Shown piece after piece: positions 45,965-58,377 of a DNA stretch of 64,000 nucleotides. A program made the translations under genes and the position numbers. The notes beneath the pieces are model-generated. The model made no database searches. It saw only the letters and a program-made list of their open reading frames with translations, and was not told where the DNA came from. Origin of the DNA: Spongospora subterranea f. sp. subterranea (Eukaryota > Endomyxa: Phytomyxea > Phytomyxea > Plasmodiophorida); NCBI GenBank assembly GCA_049724395.1, contig JAUGWO010000084.1:108885-172884 (forward strand). Direction: 5' to 3'. The stretch's first letter is position 1. Each line of letters begins with the position of its first letter.

Positions 45965-46640
45965 TGGAACCCTCATGTCAAATCGTATTCATATATTAGT
46001 GAAATTAAAACAGTCAATGTTCTAGAGTTTACAACTTTTTCACCAGACCAATGGCGAGTAACGCCATATGCTATCATATTGGCGGCCTCTTTATCATTGG
46101 CAGTGGGCTTGGCTTATGCTCGTGTCCTTTTTGGCCTCGTTTTACCATGACAGCAGTGGAATTTCGGTGCTGATGGCTCACAGGTGGAGCAGGCTGTCGT
46201 CGTACAGGCGAGTTGTTTGTTATGATGCCGTTCGCCGCGTAATTATCATTTCCACCTTCGTGTCGCGAGACCTTGGAGGTTTTGCGTGTTCGCCATTTGT
46301 TGTCGCCTAAAGTTGTTAAATACTCTTAGCAAATTATGCACTCAAAACGTCCCCACCCTGTGGTCTCAATTTTTCTACTAGATTGTTTTGCTTGTCGAAG
46401 CAGCACACTATTCTAATGATTAATGTGAGTTGTTCACTTTGTTGAGCTTCAACGCTTAGGAACGGTTTGTGAGTCTCCGGTAGACGTGTATGACATGCAG
46501 TGCACAGTGCCAACCGTCCGGGTACGGGGGTGGTTACTCGTTGTAAAGCGCTGCAAACCTGACAAACGACCGTTTCACTTCCAACGCTGGCTGTTGGCCT
46601 GCACCCATTTTCAGTATCAGTCGGTAACTACGAGAACCCT
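45965..46640. other. Intergenic with possible small membrane ORF
   Basis: A hydrophobic plus-strand stretch (TPYAIILAASLSLAVGLAYA) lies near 46056-46140 after a methyltransferase 3' end, in one of two overlapping frames. It could be a downstream exon or a small membrane protein. Not strong enough to call. Confidence 0.35.
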
Positions 46641-46643
46641 TTC

Positions 46644-47630
46644 TTACCCATCGTTGATCATATAAAACGTATATGATCCACCTGGAGGGTATGCACGGTC
46701 TATCTTGATCAAGTCGCCATGCTGGTAGGATAAATAGGACGCACTGTCGAAAACAATGGCACCATGTACATTGAGCTCTTGCTGTGTCATATGGTCTGCA
46801 TCTAGAAGCAGGCTCCCTGGTGGCAATTGTAACATTCGTTTTTGTGCATTCAAGCTAAACACACGGACACACCTTTGCCAGATATCGAATCTAGAATCAG
46901 CGTCTCATTTGCTCTGGTATTGAAGGTGGCAGACATTCCCGGCACTAAGAGGCACCTCTCATGTAATTCGAATTGTGCTTTTGAATTGTCTGTTTCCGTT
47001 ACTTCGACAGTATGCTCTTCTCTTCCGTTTTCTTCTAAAATGTGTTTTTCATATCCTTGTTGCATTCGGCAGTCATATACAGTAGTTTACCGTTTGCTTC
47101 CCGCCCATGAGGAAACAGTTGTTGTTCAACATCATAGAAAACGGCTTCGTCAAACAAAGAAGCAACGTCAACGCCGACATTGCAACGAAAAGGCATTCCT
47201 GTCCTGTAAACGTCTACAATGTACGGAAAGTACAAAGGACTTCGATCTATGTAAACTGGCGATGATGTCCTCGCGATCCGCCCGAGTAAAGTATCTGGAT
47301 ATCGTAGCAACGTCGCCCTTAGTACGTCAAACCTTTGCCCACCCACGTTAATTGAAACTAAAGAGCGAGCACCTAATAGCATACGATCATTTTTTAGACT
47401 TATAGCAACGTCAGTCATACCAATGGAATTGTTGATTTTCCCGGGACCTCCATTCTCAAGAGATATAACGCCTAGTGAAGCGCCACCAACCGCATTGCGT
47501 TTACCTTTCTATGACACGCTTTAGCATGGAAAAAAGAAAAAAAAGGGGTTGATTTACCAGATTGCTCGGAGATATAGAACGTATAATATCATCCACATGA
47601 CGATCAAGCTCTCGAAAATCCTTCAACAAC
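46644..47630 (-). CDS. BTB/POZ (T1-type) domain protein or C-terminal part of the large protein
   Basis: Minus-strand exons: 47630-about 47571 (KDFRELDRHVDDIIRSISPS, coiled coil), about 47514-47097 with a BTB_2/K-channel tetramerisation domain (SLVSINVGGQRFDVLRATLL, RYPDTLLGRIA, YFPYIVDVYRTG, DEAVFYDVEQQLFPHG), then 47036-46860 (NGREEHTVEVTETDNSKAQF) and 46850-46644 (NAQKRMLQLPPGSLLLDADH, YLSYQHGDLIKIDRAYPPGG). BTB_2 domains form oligomers and often recruit cullin-3 ligases. The last join is not resolved in phase. The first exon can splice from the end of the 47.7-53.2 kb gene (C|GTCTGT to TTTAAG|AG gives IFQLLKDFRELD), so both may be one gene. Confidence 0.6.
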
Positions 47631-47704
47631 TCTTAAAAAAGTGCTAGTAATGGGCGAAAGCAATACCGATTCCTGACTTCGAGTCGGCAACAAGTGCCCT
47701 CGAT

Positions 47705-50700
47705 TTACAGACGGAATATTTCCAACCTCTGCACAGCAAGTTTAATTGCAATTGTTTGGGCATGCCTGTCGAATTGTTTACTGGCGGCATGTGGTTGGGT
47801 GCTAACGTCGACTTTAACTGGTAAGGGATCACTCTGGGAGAATGCATTTTGAACGTCAACAGTGAATTGTATGTCCCGATCGATGGTAGGAAGAACATCA
47901 TGCTGTGTTGAATTATCGTTAGAAACAATATCATGTTGCGTTGAACAATCGCAAAATTCGGTGGTGTCGCATTGCACTTCGGTATGCGACAACTCCAGGA
48001 CGCTTGTTGTTTGAGATTCTGCGGCTATGTGGTCAACTTCAACTTGCGTCCACACATCTTTGAGAGACCATGAATCATATTGAACACCAATATCGTCACG
48101 ATCTGGACAATCTGAACACCGAGTAACCTGACAGCAATTTATCGGTGCCCTTGTTACATTTGCGATTTCTCCCATGTTGTGCCCATTTACTACGTTGCCC
48201 GTTTCATCCATTTCGTCAGGCCGGGATTTGGCTTGATCGGTATTATGTACTTCCTTTCGATAACTACCCGACAATAGATTTTGCTGTCGCTCCTCACGCC
48301 ATTTCACCAATAGCTCACGATGGTCGCCCACTATTATTTGTGGGGAAGTCGCCACATGATATTCAATGCTGTCGCGTGATTTTTCTGGCACTTTCATAAT
48401 ATATCGCATCCTTTTGACAACTGGTGACCGACGCCTTGCAGCGTTTACAGCTCTCATTGGCTGACTGTTCGCCATTGGTGTACGAAACGGGGATCTTTCT
48501 CTTTGACCAGGAGGCGAGTCGTTACGGATTTCTTTGCAATAAAGCTCTTGATATATCTGGGATCGAAGCAGTTTTACTTTTGTTGATAAAAAGTCTTTGT
48601 CGTCGGTGCTGAATTGCTGCTCCTCCATCTGAGCATCAGAATTGACATGTTTCGAGCGATATCCAATGCCGGCTTGCTCATGCACTTCACCATCGCATCC
48701 AGTATCCATTTGCGACTGAAATGTTCTCATTGACAGGACACGCTCATTATTTTGCACCACATTTTTCAGATCAGCATATTGTTCTGGTTCACTGGTGCCT
48801 ATTACAGTCTGCGACGATTCGGAAACTACAGTAGAGTTTTGTTTGATAATGGTGGTTTGTTCAGGATATATATTCGCCTGGGGCAGTAAAGTGGCGTCAG
48901 GGTTTACTTGTATCTTGTCATCATTATTTGCATCTCCCTTGTCCTGTTGCAGCAGTCTAAAGGCCTTCGATATATTCTGAAGGGCTGCGAATCTGTCATT
49001 GGCCAGTAATGAGCAATTTTGGGTTAATGGTCGACAAACAATGGCTTTAGCCGTGCGATCTATGGAATCTCGAGTAGCCGGCGAAAATTTAGCTTGAGGT
49101 TTGGGGCTAGAAACTATATTGATACGAGAAGTACTTTCTCTATCGTGAGCAAACAGCGACGTTGGACATGATTTAGATAGGTGATCGGGCATAGTGCTCC
49201 GCCGATGTAGTAGATCAGGCCTCTGGAGTCCCTCATGCTGTGAGGCGTCTGCCCATTCCTCCACCACATGACAACGCTCGCTTACGCCTGAATCAATGCG
49301 CGAATCAGCAGAAATTACTGGCTGCTGCAGTGTCGTATGGTTTGCATTTTGGTCAATAGGTATAACATGTTTCACGTTGAATTTGATATAATTTAAAGAT
49401 TGCTTCAGAGTTTGCTGGGTCGCGGTATGAGCAGCCGTTCCTTTTTCTGATTCAGCCTCGATCATGGATGGAAACTTCACATCTTGAAAATTCATATTTT
49501 GCTCACTCTCCATTGTAGTTAATGATTCGATCGCTACCGACGGCTGAGGCTGTACAATTGGTGCAACCTCATCCTGAGCGCTTGTCTTTAGCGCATCTCC
49601 CTTGTTGAAAACCGATTCAGAATTACTTGAAAACAGTCCATCGTCAGTCGAAAATATTGTGGACTGGGTATAATCAAACGCAATTGTACATGAGAGCGTA
49701 TCCAGAGTAGGGGGCGATGGTTCATCAACAGAACCAGTACACGGCTGCGACTGTTCACCCACTAGGGCCGTTACTGAAACTGGACAGCTCTTCTTGCGTG
49801 TATCATTATCTAAGCATGGCTCGTCACCAGATGTGGATGACTGACAATTGTTGCATGTCATCGTCTCGAGGTTAGTCGTGTTCGATGTGTTTGCATTACC
49901 ACTGACACTGTCCCTGACAATTGCGGGTTGTTGTACGAAGTCGAGAACCCCACCCTCACAGTTACGGGACATTATAGGAACTTCATCAATTTGTTCTTTC
50001 TTCGTCTCGCATTCGAACTTATTAGCTGGTGGCTGCATCATCTTGTCGAGTGAGGGAGCATCATCACCCGCGCGTATGATTTCAGTTTTCCAAAATTTGG
50101 GATGTTCAAACGGGTACTGTGGGCCACTTTCACCGCTTAGCGTATTCGCAATATTCTCATCGCCTGCTTCTCCATTGCCATTTTCTGTGGGCTGGTCGTC
50201 GATATTGTCCAGATTGTCATCGGGAAAACAAGGGACACATTTTCGGGATTCCTCACTCTGTTTTTTTTTCTCAAATGCACTTCCTGATCAGACAATTGCT
50301 GCGTCTTCGGGGCCATCAAGCGTTGTGTAGTTGAATTCGAGCATTGCTCAGCACTTTTGAAATTTGTACACGCTTGCTCATCAGTGTGCTGTCTCGCCTT
50401 ACATTCAAATTCAGAAACACATTGTTCCATTTCGACGTGCTCAGTTCTTATACAGTGATCAGCACGGTAGCGGGGCCCATCAACCTGCAGCGAGTATTTA
50501 TTTAGAGAGACATTATACCCTTCGAGTGATGCTGCGGTACAAACCGGAAAGGTTGCTGATTGGGATGCAGGGTCTTCAATGTGGACAAATCCTCCACGGG
50601 CAGCCTTTGAAAATACCTCATGTTGCTGAAGCCTAGAATGGTTCAATATTTTTCCATTAGCATCATTTACTACTGTTGTGTTTTTCGAAGTAATAGGTCT

Positions 50701-53163
50701 ACTGAAACTTAGACTTGCGAAAGAACGATCTAATGCAGCAACTATTTTTTGCCTGGCAGTATGTGGTCTTGCATCCGGTGACACGCAAGTCGATCTGGTT
50801 TGCCGAGAAAATACAGCAGACCTGGCGCGATTTGTAGCGTGAGTTTTGACAATGGAAGCGCTAGCAAACTCCTTTGACCCGGTTTCAATCGTAGCTGGTC
50901 CATTAACAGCAAGGTTGTTTTGAGCAGCGATAAAAGCCGATACATCAACCGTATTCTGCAGGCTGTCATCAGTTGACGACCTTAGCTTGCGTTCCGGACG
51001 TGTTGGCTCTGGACTGAAACTTTTAACTCGGTAGATTTCCAGATATTCTTCACAAGGTTCGGACAATGAAGCATTTTGCGGATTCGTCAAGCTTGATTTG
51101 CAGCCAATGAACAATTTAGAGATTCCGAGCAATGCCACATCATCCGCTTTTGTTTCGCCCAATGATGCAGAACTTTCTTCAAAATCACCAAACTTTATAG
51201 TTGGTGCAACGTTCAGAAGCATGACATCCGATCCTGGAGAGACCGGAAACACGGAACTTGTTTCTGCGAGGCTAAAATCGGGACTAGCTGGTAGTTCTCC
51301 TGCTACGTGTGTTTCACTCTCCGGTATCAAGAAATTTGACGCTATGGAGTTCCTTGAAGTCGCTGTGTCCATGTCAGCCATAAGTTTCAAATTGGATGAT
51401 ACAGCCGAGACAAACTCGAAAGGTTCTTGGTCATTACTGTTTCTCATTGCTGTTATAGATTCTGAAGAGGTTGATGTCGGAGAGACTGACTCGATTGGTG
51501 CTTCATCATCGCTGTTCCCCGTTGCTATTATAGATTCTGAACAGGTTGATTTTGGAGAGACTGACTCGATTGGTGCTTGATCATTGCTGTTCCTCGTTGC
51601 TGTTATAGATTCTGAACAGGTTGATGTTGGAGAGACTGACTCGATTGGTGCTTGATCATTGCTGTTCCCCGTTGCTGTTATAGATTCTGAACAGGTTGAT
51701 GTTGGAGAGATTGGCTCGATTGGTGCTTGATCATTGCTGTTCCCCGTTGCTGTTATAGATTCTGAACAGGTTGATGGTGGAGAGACTGGCTCGATTGGTG
51801 CTTGATCATTGCTGTTCCCCATCGCTGTTATAGATTCTGAAGAGGTTGATGTCGGAGAGACTGACTCGATTAGTTCTTGATCATTGCTGTTCCCTATTGC
51901 CGTTATAGATTCTAAAGAGGTTGATGTCAGAGAGACTGGCTCGATTAGTTCTTGATCATTGCTGTTCCCTAATGCCGTTATAGATTCTGAAGAGGTTGAT
52001 GTCAGAGAGACTGGCTCGATTAGTTCTTGATCATTGCTGTTCCCCATTGCTGGTATAGATTCTAAACAGGTTGATGTCGGAGAGACTGACTTGATTGGTT
52101 GTTGATCATTGCTGTTCCCCATTGCTGTTGTAGATTCTAAACAGGTTGATGTCGGAGAGACTGACTTGATTGGTTGTTGATCATTGCTGTTCCCCATTGC
52201 TGTTGTAGATTCTAAACAGGTTGATGTCGGAGAGACTGACTTGATTGGTTCTTGATCATTGCTGTTCCCCATTGCTGTTATAGATTCTAAACAGGTTGAT
52301 GTTAGAGAGACTGACTCGATTGGTTCTTGATCATTGCTATTCCCCATTGCTGTTATAGATTCTAAACAGGTTGATGTCGGAGAGACTGATTCGATTGGTT
52401 CTTGGTCATTACTGTCTTCCGTCGCTGTTGTAAATTTTGAACAGTTTGATGTCTGAGAGAGTGGCTCGAATGGTTCTTGGTAATGGCTGTTTCCAATCGC
52501 TGTTGGAGACTTTGAAGACGTCGATGCCTGAAAGCTTGGCCCATCATCGCACAAACCGGAAACACTCGGTTTGCGTAGATCGTCTGATACCTCCAAGACA
52601 TTCGCCAGTCGACTTCCTCTGCCTGCATTTTGCCTTTTCAAGGTTCCTTGGATATATTTTGAAGAAGTCGATCTCTGCTGACCTGAAAATGCACGGTCCT
52701 TGCTGATTTCATCCACCTCAAAAATAATGTTGGAATTGCTTTGAACCTCTGCAAAAGGGAAGACTCCGGCACCCTTGGCGAGGTCTCCTGGTGTGTACAA
52801 TGGCCGAGTTGGCAGAGCCAATTTTTCTCGCTTGACTGCGTTCTTACGCTTTAACTTATGCAACGGCGACCGAATTTCTTTTTCCAACAGAAAACGTTGC
52901 AGCGCTGATCCTGGGCGTTTTGGGCTTCCCGGGGACGCAGATCCTTCGTCTCCAGAACCTGAAGCGCTCATGCGGCTAGGAACCCTTTCGTTGTCAAAAG
53001 GAGGTTTTTGCCCATTTTTGTTGGAACCAAATGACCTCACGGGAATTGAGAATGGCTGAAATCGGGCTAACGGAGAAACGTCTGTTTTCTTTGGGCGAAA
53101 CCCAACATCTGCATGCCTACGTGGTCTGCCAGATTTCCAACCAGGCTCAGGAATGCGACTCAT
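47705..53163 (-). CDS. Very large low-complexity repeat protein
   Basis: Starts MSRIPEPGWKSGRPRRHADV and runs about 1,820 residues if one base is added in the T9 run at 50261-50269 (plus strand). With that base, the two long frames (53163-50137 and upstream-open 50260-47705) join smoothly through KQSEESRKCVPCFPDDN. The N-terminus is basic and Pro/Ser-rich (PGSPKRPGSALQRFLLEKEI). Residues about 215-595 are fifteen 25-residue repeats. The rest is Ser/Thr/Gln-rich with scattered His and Cys, plus a DDDIGVQYDSWSLKDVWTQV-like segment near the end (CPDRDDIGVQYDSWSLKD). No globular domain recognised. It looks like a scaffold or cytoskeletal protein; this is a guess. Probably continues into the BTB exons downstream. 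Confidence 0.65.
51385..52512. repeat. 75-bp coding minisatellite, fifteen units
   Basis: In-frame repeat within the large protein, consensus SITAMGNSNDQEPIESVSPT followed by STCLE or STCSE. Adjacent units are most alike, for example the QQPIKSVSPTSTCLE pair and the QAPIEPVSP group, indicating local slippage or unequal exchange. Most units keep a Cys at position 23; units 7-9 and 14 have Ser. Confidence 0.92.
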
Positions 53164-53340
53164 GAAGTCACTTATTCAAAAATTTATACAATCCCACCAT
53201 CAAGAGACCCAGATAACCGTTTTCGGCATCAAACAAGTCAAACTGGTACAGTACGGCGCGTTAGCTTCCCGTCATCATGATTGACCGTTTCCACTCTGGC
53301 GACCCAGCTAGACAAGGACAAAAAAGATGGATGGAGAAAC

Positions 53341-54271
53341 CTAGATTACACCAATTCGACCGTGTATTTTCTGGTTAGCTGATGTTTCGCGAGGATTAAA
53401 ATTCAGTTCCAGCAATATTAATGACAGTATTTTCATGAGTGAATCAAACTGCGATATTATTGACATGACGAAAAACGCAACTTTCTCGCCTCCACAGCAG
53501 CTTGAAAATCTGCGGAACCGGGGATTTCCAACCACCGCTTTCGCGTGATCGTTCACTCCAAATTTCTGCTTTCGATCCTTCATTTTCTATGCAAAATAGT
53601 TTTAATTAATTTTTTATACTCATGTCCTTGCACAAAAAAGACATACCTGAGCAGTTTCGGCAGCTTGTACCGATTTTGCAATTATGGAGTTCGGATCATT
53701 CGTAGGAACTCCAAATCTGTTGAGGCGCCGCTGAATGTCAGGATCACTGCAAACTTCTGTTGATTTGAAGCAAAGATACCGACAAATGTAAATACCTCAT
53801 GTTCAACGTTGGCGCTGAAGTATCACCCCGTTTGCGTTTTTGGCCCAGAGTCATACCCTCTGCAGAATTTTTACCTGTGATTCGCGATTTCGGCTCTTCT
53901 AGAGTAACCCCAAACCTTTCGGCCCTTTTCAGTTTCAAAGTGTTGAAATCGGATTCATTCGAATCTGGGACATTGAGATCTTCTGGTCGAGCGTCGAGTG
54001 TTGATTGCGACTGGATCGTGTCAGTGAGCTGTTTAGGAGAAGAACTTCCAACAACTTCTCCGACACGTAAATCGGCGTTTTCCATATCGTTGGCGACTGC
54101 ATCACCAGATCCGTGATCATCAGATTGCTCTGAATGTAAGGCTTTGAACAGACGATCTACCAGATCGGCTTTGACGCCGTCGGTGGGAAGACCGATAGCA
54201 GTCAACTGTTCACGCAAGTCCACGACTTTGAGTTTCCTCATGGTCGCCAATGACGACGAGCTGGAAGTCAT
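53341..54271 (-). CDS. SAP-domain mRNA-export protein, SARNP/Tho1/CIP29-like
   Basis: Nuclear RNA/DNA-binding partner of the TREX export machinery. The N-terminal SAP domain reads MRKLKVVDLREQLTAIGLPT and KADLVDRLFKALHSE. After an acidic linker come family-specific short motifs: RAERFGVTLEEPKSRI, GQKRKRGD, LNRFGVPTNDPNSIIAKSVQ and KQKFGVNDHAKAVVG. Exons: 54271 to about 53798, then from about 53751 (phase 2 join giving NMSDPDIQRR) to 53648, then from about 53584. The last exon stays open to the stop at 53341, with an unusual hydrophobic tail that may be an unspliced intron. An in-frame earlier start at 54319 is possible; the SAP domain fits the shorter form. Confidence 0.75.
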
Positions 54272-54319
54272 GCTACGAGTTTGATATGAGAGAATATCAA
54301 ATGCCAATGGGTTGATCAC

Positions 54320-55559
54320 AAACGCTCGACTGGTGCAAGTGCCAAATCACCCTAACGTGGCTTTCTTCGATCTGCGCACAAAGAACAACCTGCGCACTAA
54401 AATTTCAAAGCGCCGGTACACGCACACCATGCGCAGATATTTACACGAGACCCCATACCATAATGTGATACGAAACGAAGTTACGAACTTCGGCAGAACC
54501 CCGAATCTGCAACAGTTCACCGGGTCGTGTCATCGGCTATCTCCTCGATAAATCTGACTGGGTGATTAGCCTTGCGGGAGTCGAGTTAAACGTCCCACCT
54601 GCTCGAGGCATTTCGCAGCGACAACAGATTGCCACACGAACTCAGGTTCCGGCAGGATCCTGACGTACACGACGACCTCTGGCCAAAAGGTTGTGGCATA
54701 TTGTTCTCCTGCATCATAGAATGAGCCCCTTCAATGATTGTGCGGTTTACGTCGCTTCGCCACACCGTTCTGTTGGGGTGTGTGAAGTAGGCCACAAAAT
54801 CAATTTGTCGATGGTTTCAAAAGTCAACTACGTTTATATGTGGAAGGAAAATATGACCATTATTATAAACATTCGGGCAGCAGCCTCTGCGCTAATACAA
54901 TACCTTGCCCGCAACAACAACACCGTTTTTTCAAAGAGAGTCGAGGCAGTGCTCAAACTAAAGACAGTACGAAAATATTTGCTGTATTAAATCGATGAAA
55001 CCACGCTCATCATAAATATTATACTCCTTTGGTATCTCAGATCACTGACTCACCGATTACATTTCAAATACATTCGTTTTAAAGTTGCTCAGTTCATTTC
55101 CGAAGTCGAAGGCCCATTTGAATTTGAGGGCAGGGTTTCAATTTTGATCATCCACCTCTGGTTTTCACAAACGAAAACGTCCGGGTACACACAGCTAATG
55201 AAAATGACGATGTCGGTCTTGAGTGTGAAATTGGATTCGTATTTACACGTGTTTCATTGGCGAGTAATGATCTGTTCCGATCAGGTTTTGTTGCTGGACG
55301 CTGTTTTGTCTGACAACTAAACCTATTATATATCCCTTTCCGCTTCGCCAAGCTTCACCACCATTCAATGACTGGGTTTCAATATCTCAGTGCGGCGTCG
55401 ACCTGTTGAAAAACATATCGCAAAACACAAGCCTCAAAATGCTCACGTTGCTTGTTGAAAAATATCATTGTTTACCAATAACCCATTAACAGGGAGTGCG
55501 TTAGGGTTGAATTGCGAATAAATTAAGAGATGGACGTTTTCGTTGCGATTCTTGGGCCG
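54320..55559. other. Intergenic, no supported gene
   Basis: Presumed promoter of the SAP gene and 3' flank of the transporter gene. Frames at 54312-54551 (+), 54691-54990 (+) and 55351-55148 (-) lack domain or splice support. Confidence 0.5.
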
Positions 55560-56991
55560 TTAGCTTGCAGGGATCTTAGATAAAGGGACAAGCATTTTCG
55601 CATCATCCGTCTTACCCGGAACATTTACCTCTATTCTTTCAGTAAATTTGGCCCAAGCATACATTGTGCTTCCGATAATGCTCAAAAGCAGTCCAACTAA
55701 GCTCAACATCGACTTGCGGAGACCCCTCCGAAGATCAAAACACCAAATACTGTCGTCAAAATATTTTTTGTTTGTCCTGGGAAAATATATGATAAGACAG
55801 AGGCAGTAAATAAGCGACGATGCGAAACCTGTCACGCTTGTGGTCAACGCCGAGTTGACCCGTGTGCACCAAAAAGTGCTATAGTTCAGAAAGAACGACA
55901 ATGTTCCCGACATTACGAAGGCAACAATAAACCCAGGTTCTCGAAGCATTGGGTAATTGCTCACCGCAACGAATGACCCACGATATAAGCAGATGCATAT
56001 GAGCATCGGGATAGCCAGAACGCAATTGTAGTAGAAAACGCCCCAAGTGCCAGCTCGCTTTCCAGGTGAACCACCCTTCTTCATAAGAACCAGATATGCG
56101 GCAGTGGCGATATTGTTCATTATGACAAACAAGTACGATATTGTGTCGAAGGATAGGTCGCCAAGACCGGCAACAACGGACCCAGCTACCATGGCACCCA
56201 CTCCGATGAACGCGTCCTTTTTGGGCCAAACATTCAACATTTTATACTCAAACAGAATTATGACTGAGAACGTCGAATTTCAGAAACAAGCCGAGAATGC
56301 GGTAAATGATGGTACCAAGGGCAGTCAGGCGGCGTAAAGTTGTAAATATTGCAAGATTCACTCGATCCAGCGCTTCCAGGCCGATAACAATGTTCAACAC
56401 CGACGCAACGGCCAAAAAAATTGAAGATTTGGCGGTTTGTAGATCAAAGTCAGCGAGGTCAATTAACTAACCATCAGTTACTATTAACAGCAGATGACGT
56501 TCTGTAAAAATAACCTTCATTCGCTTGAGCAGCTCAAGGAGAAGCCAACAGGCCACCATATGAGATAGAACCAGAAAATCAGGAAATCTGAATTCGAAGC
56601 TGGATATAATCAGCTTGTTGAAAAGAATGATCGCGATTGAGGACCCAGCTATGACGGTGGTTATTAGCGAATGCCACGAGGCAGACCATAGGCGGGCATA
56701 CCATAGGCCAACGCCGACAATATCGACTCGATTGAGCCGCGGCCCGTTCTGGAAAGGGTCGCCATGAACCCGTGAGCTGATCGCCGGCCTGAGCGCACCG
56801 GTTCTCGAATTGTTGTACTGAATCCCTTCCAGACTCTGGCACTTCCCATTCTGGATTGTGTTGGCCCACCCCCGTCCGTTACTGCACGAATGCATGCACT
56901 CAGGAGAGCTGCACAGACCTTGGACCGCAGTGTAACAGGGAAACACAGCCACAAAGCGCGAATCCCTTAGCCAGGCCGTCACAGACCACAA
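55560..56991 (-). CDS. SLC35-type nucleotide-sugar transporter (UDP-/GDP-sugar)
   Basis: Ten-helix drug/metabolite transporter of the Golgi or ER membrane that exchanges nucleotide-sugars for the monophosphate. The C-terminal exon (56240-55560) reads GVGAMVAGSVVAGLGDLSFD, YLFVIMNNIATAAYLVLMKK, FVMSGTLSFFLNYSTFWCTR, VNSALTTSVTG and LLLSIIGSTMYAWAKF. The last is a signature of the SLC35D/GDP-mannose group. An upstream exon gives VNLAIFTTLRRLTALGTI, and the first part AIILFNKLIISSFEFRFPDF with VLSHMVACWLLLELLKRMKV. Before helix 1 lies an unusual Cys-containing extension (CSSPECMHSCSNGRGW). No ATG in frame precedes it, so the true start or a 5' exon is missing. Substrate not predictable from motifs seen. 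Confidence 0.75.
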
Positions 56992-57149
56992 ACGTTATCG
57001 CCGAACATGCGGAAGTTAGTGAAAGTTCCGAATTTGGGATCCGATTTTCGCGGCCAGATGGTCGAAAAAGCAAGCCAAGGTCGGGGATTGAGAGGTCGAC
57101 GACAGCCGATTGAATTCAAGCGGATCTTACACCGACATTCTTCAATTGT

Positions 57150-58175
57150 TTATTGGAAAACAAATGACTGAAAATCTAAAAGTGGCTTGGACCATGTTAG
57201 CTCACTGAATTGTTGCGCCATGTCAACCCACTCGCGCAATGAGTTCCACCGTTTTGCAATGCCACTGTTCGGTATGCATCCGAAAACAAGACGATTGTTG
57301 TCGCATTTTTCGCGTATACGACTGAAAACGCTAGGGCATCGGGTGTCGCTTACATTCCGTAATCCGGTCAATACCAACGCCCCAATGTCGACTCCTTTCA
57401 TCTCCAGTGCGGCGCACGCTCTCACATCAATGGAATCTGCATCGCAGAACTCATCCGCATTAAAAATCGACTTGACATAATATCGAAGTAACGACGTCAG
57501 CACGAAAAGTAACGAGCTGGAAATGATCGAATCGTCTTGGAGTATCGATTTGGCAATAATATCTTGCCGATTGACAAAATCTACAGAAGAAATAGCGGTT
57601 TTCAGTTGATGTTGGTCATCCTCATCCAACGCTTGAAAGGATTGATATACAGAGTTTAACGAGCGAGCAAAACATTCGAACGGCTTCTGGGTGTCAAAAT
57701 GAGCGTATGATGGGGGATTCACAGTATTCAGCAAATGGAATGAGACGCGACGATTATCATGAACATTGTCTTTGAACCAAAGTGTGTCAGCTCGTATTTC
57801 CTCAATCAGAGGCTCCTCAGCAGATAAAATCGCTTTGAAAAGGCTTTCCACAGGAGGTCGAACCTAGAACAGTGCATTTTAGTTGCAGAGTCTTAACAAA
57901 GTCGGAAGGATCAGATTGACCTTGTCATGACCAATAAAATGCCTGATAGACTTGATGACATGGCTCATTGCAGAACTGACAGGAGAATCAAATCTCGGTT
58001 TGATCGGGATAATGAATGGAGGGATCATCTTCGATCGCCTCCTCGTTGGGCGAGACGGGGTCTGATTAGCAGGAACGGGAACCGTTGGTACAGCGAATCC
58101 ATTAATATACTGCCGGGCCTGTGATCTGAGAAAATATCGCGGTGAATTGCTGCAAGCCGGAACGACATCGACCAT
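57150..58175 (-). CDS. Unrecognised two-exon protein
   Basis: Exon 1, 58175 to about 57921, starts MVDVVPACSNSPRYFLRSQA and is basic (RPTRRRSKMIPPFIIPIKPR). Splicing AAG|GTCAAT to TTCTAG at about 57920-57867 is in phase and gives IGHDKVRPPVESLFKAILSA. The long second exon is helical, with a Cys/Asp middle (NADEFCDADSIDVRACAALE), a DTRCPSVFSRIREKCDN segment and an end at SKPLLDFQSFVFQ. About 325 residues. Nuclear or cell-cycle roles could be imagined from the basic N-terminus, but I have no evidence. Family not recognised. Confidence 0.6.
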
Positions 58176-58377
58176 TATTGTTGGACCGATGTTTTTTGTG
58201 CTTCGAATTGCAACCTTGGCGCTATTTAAGTTTTAACCGGTCTCCCGCATTCGCTTCCCCTGTTGCACGTTTGGCGCAGCCTCCGAGTCGTCGATTTGAC
58301 TGAGGAGATGGGAAGTGTGATGTGCAGCAAACGTCCACATATATCCCTAAACGGCATCAACAGGATTTGAAAACAAT

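Noticed and set aside
49848-53059. Several long plus-strand frames
   Set aside because: Antisense to the large repeat protein; their repeats mirror the 75-bp unit.
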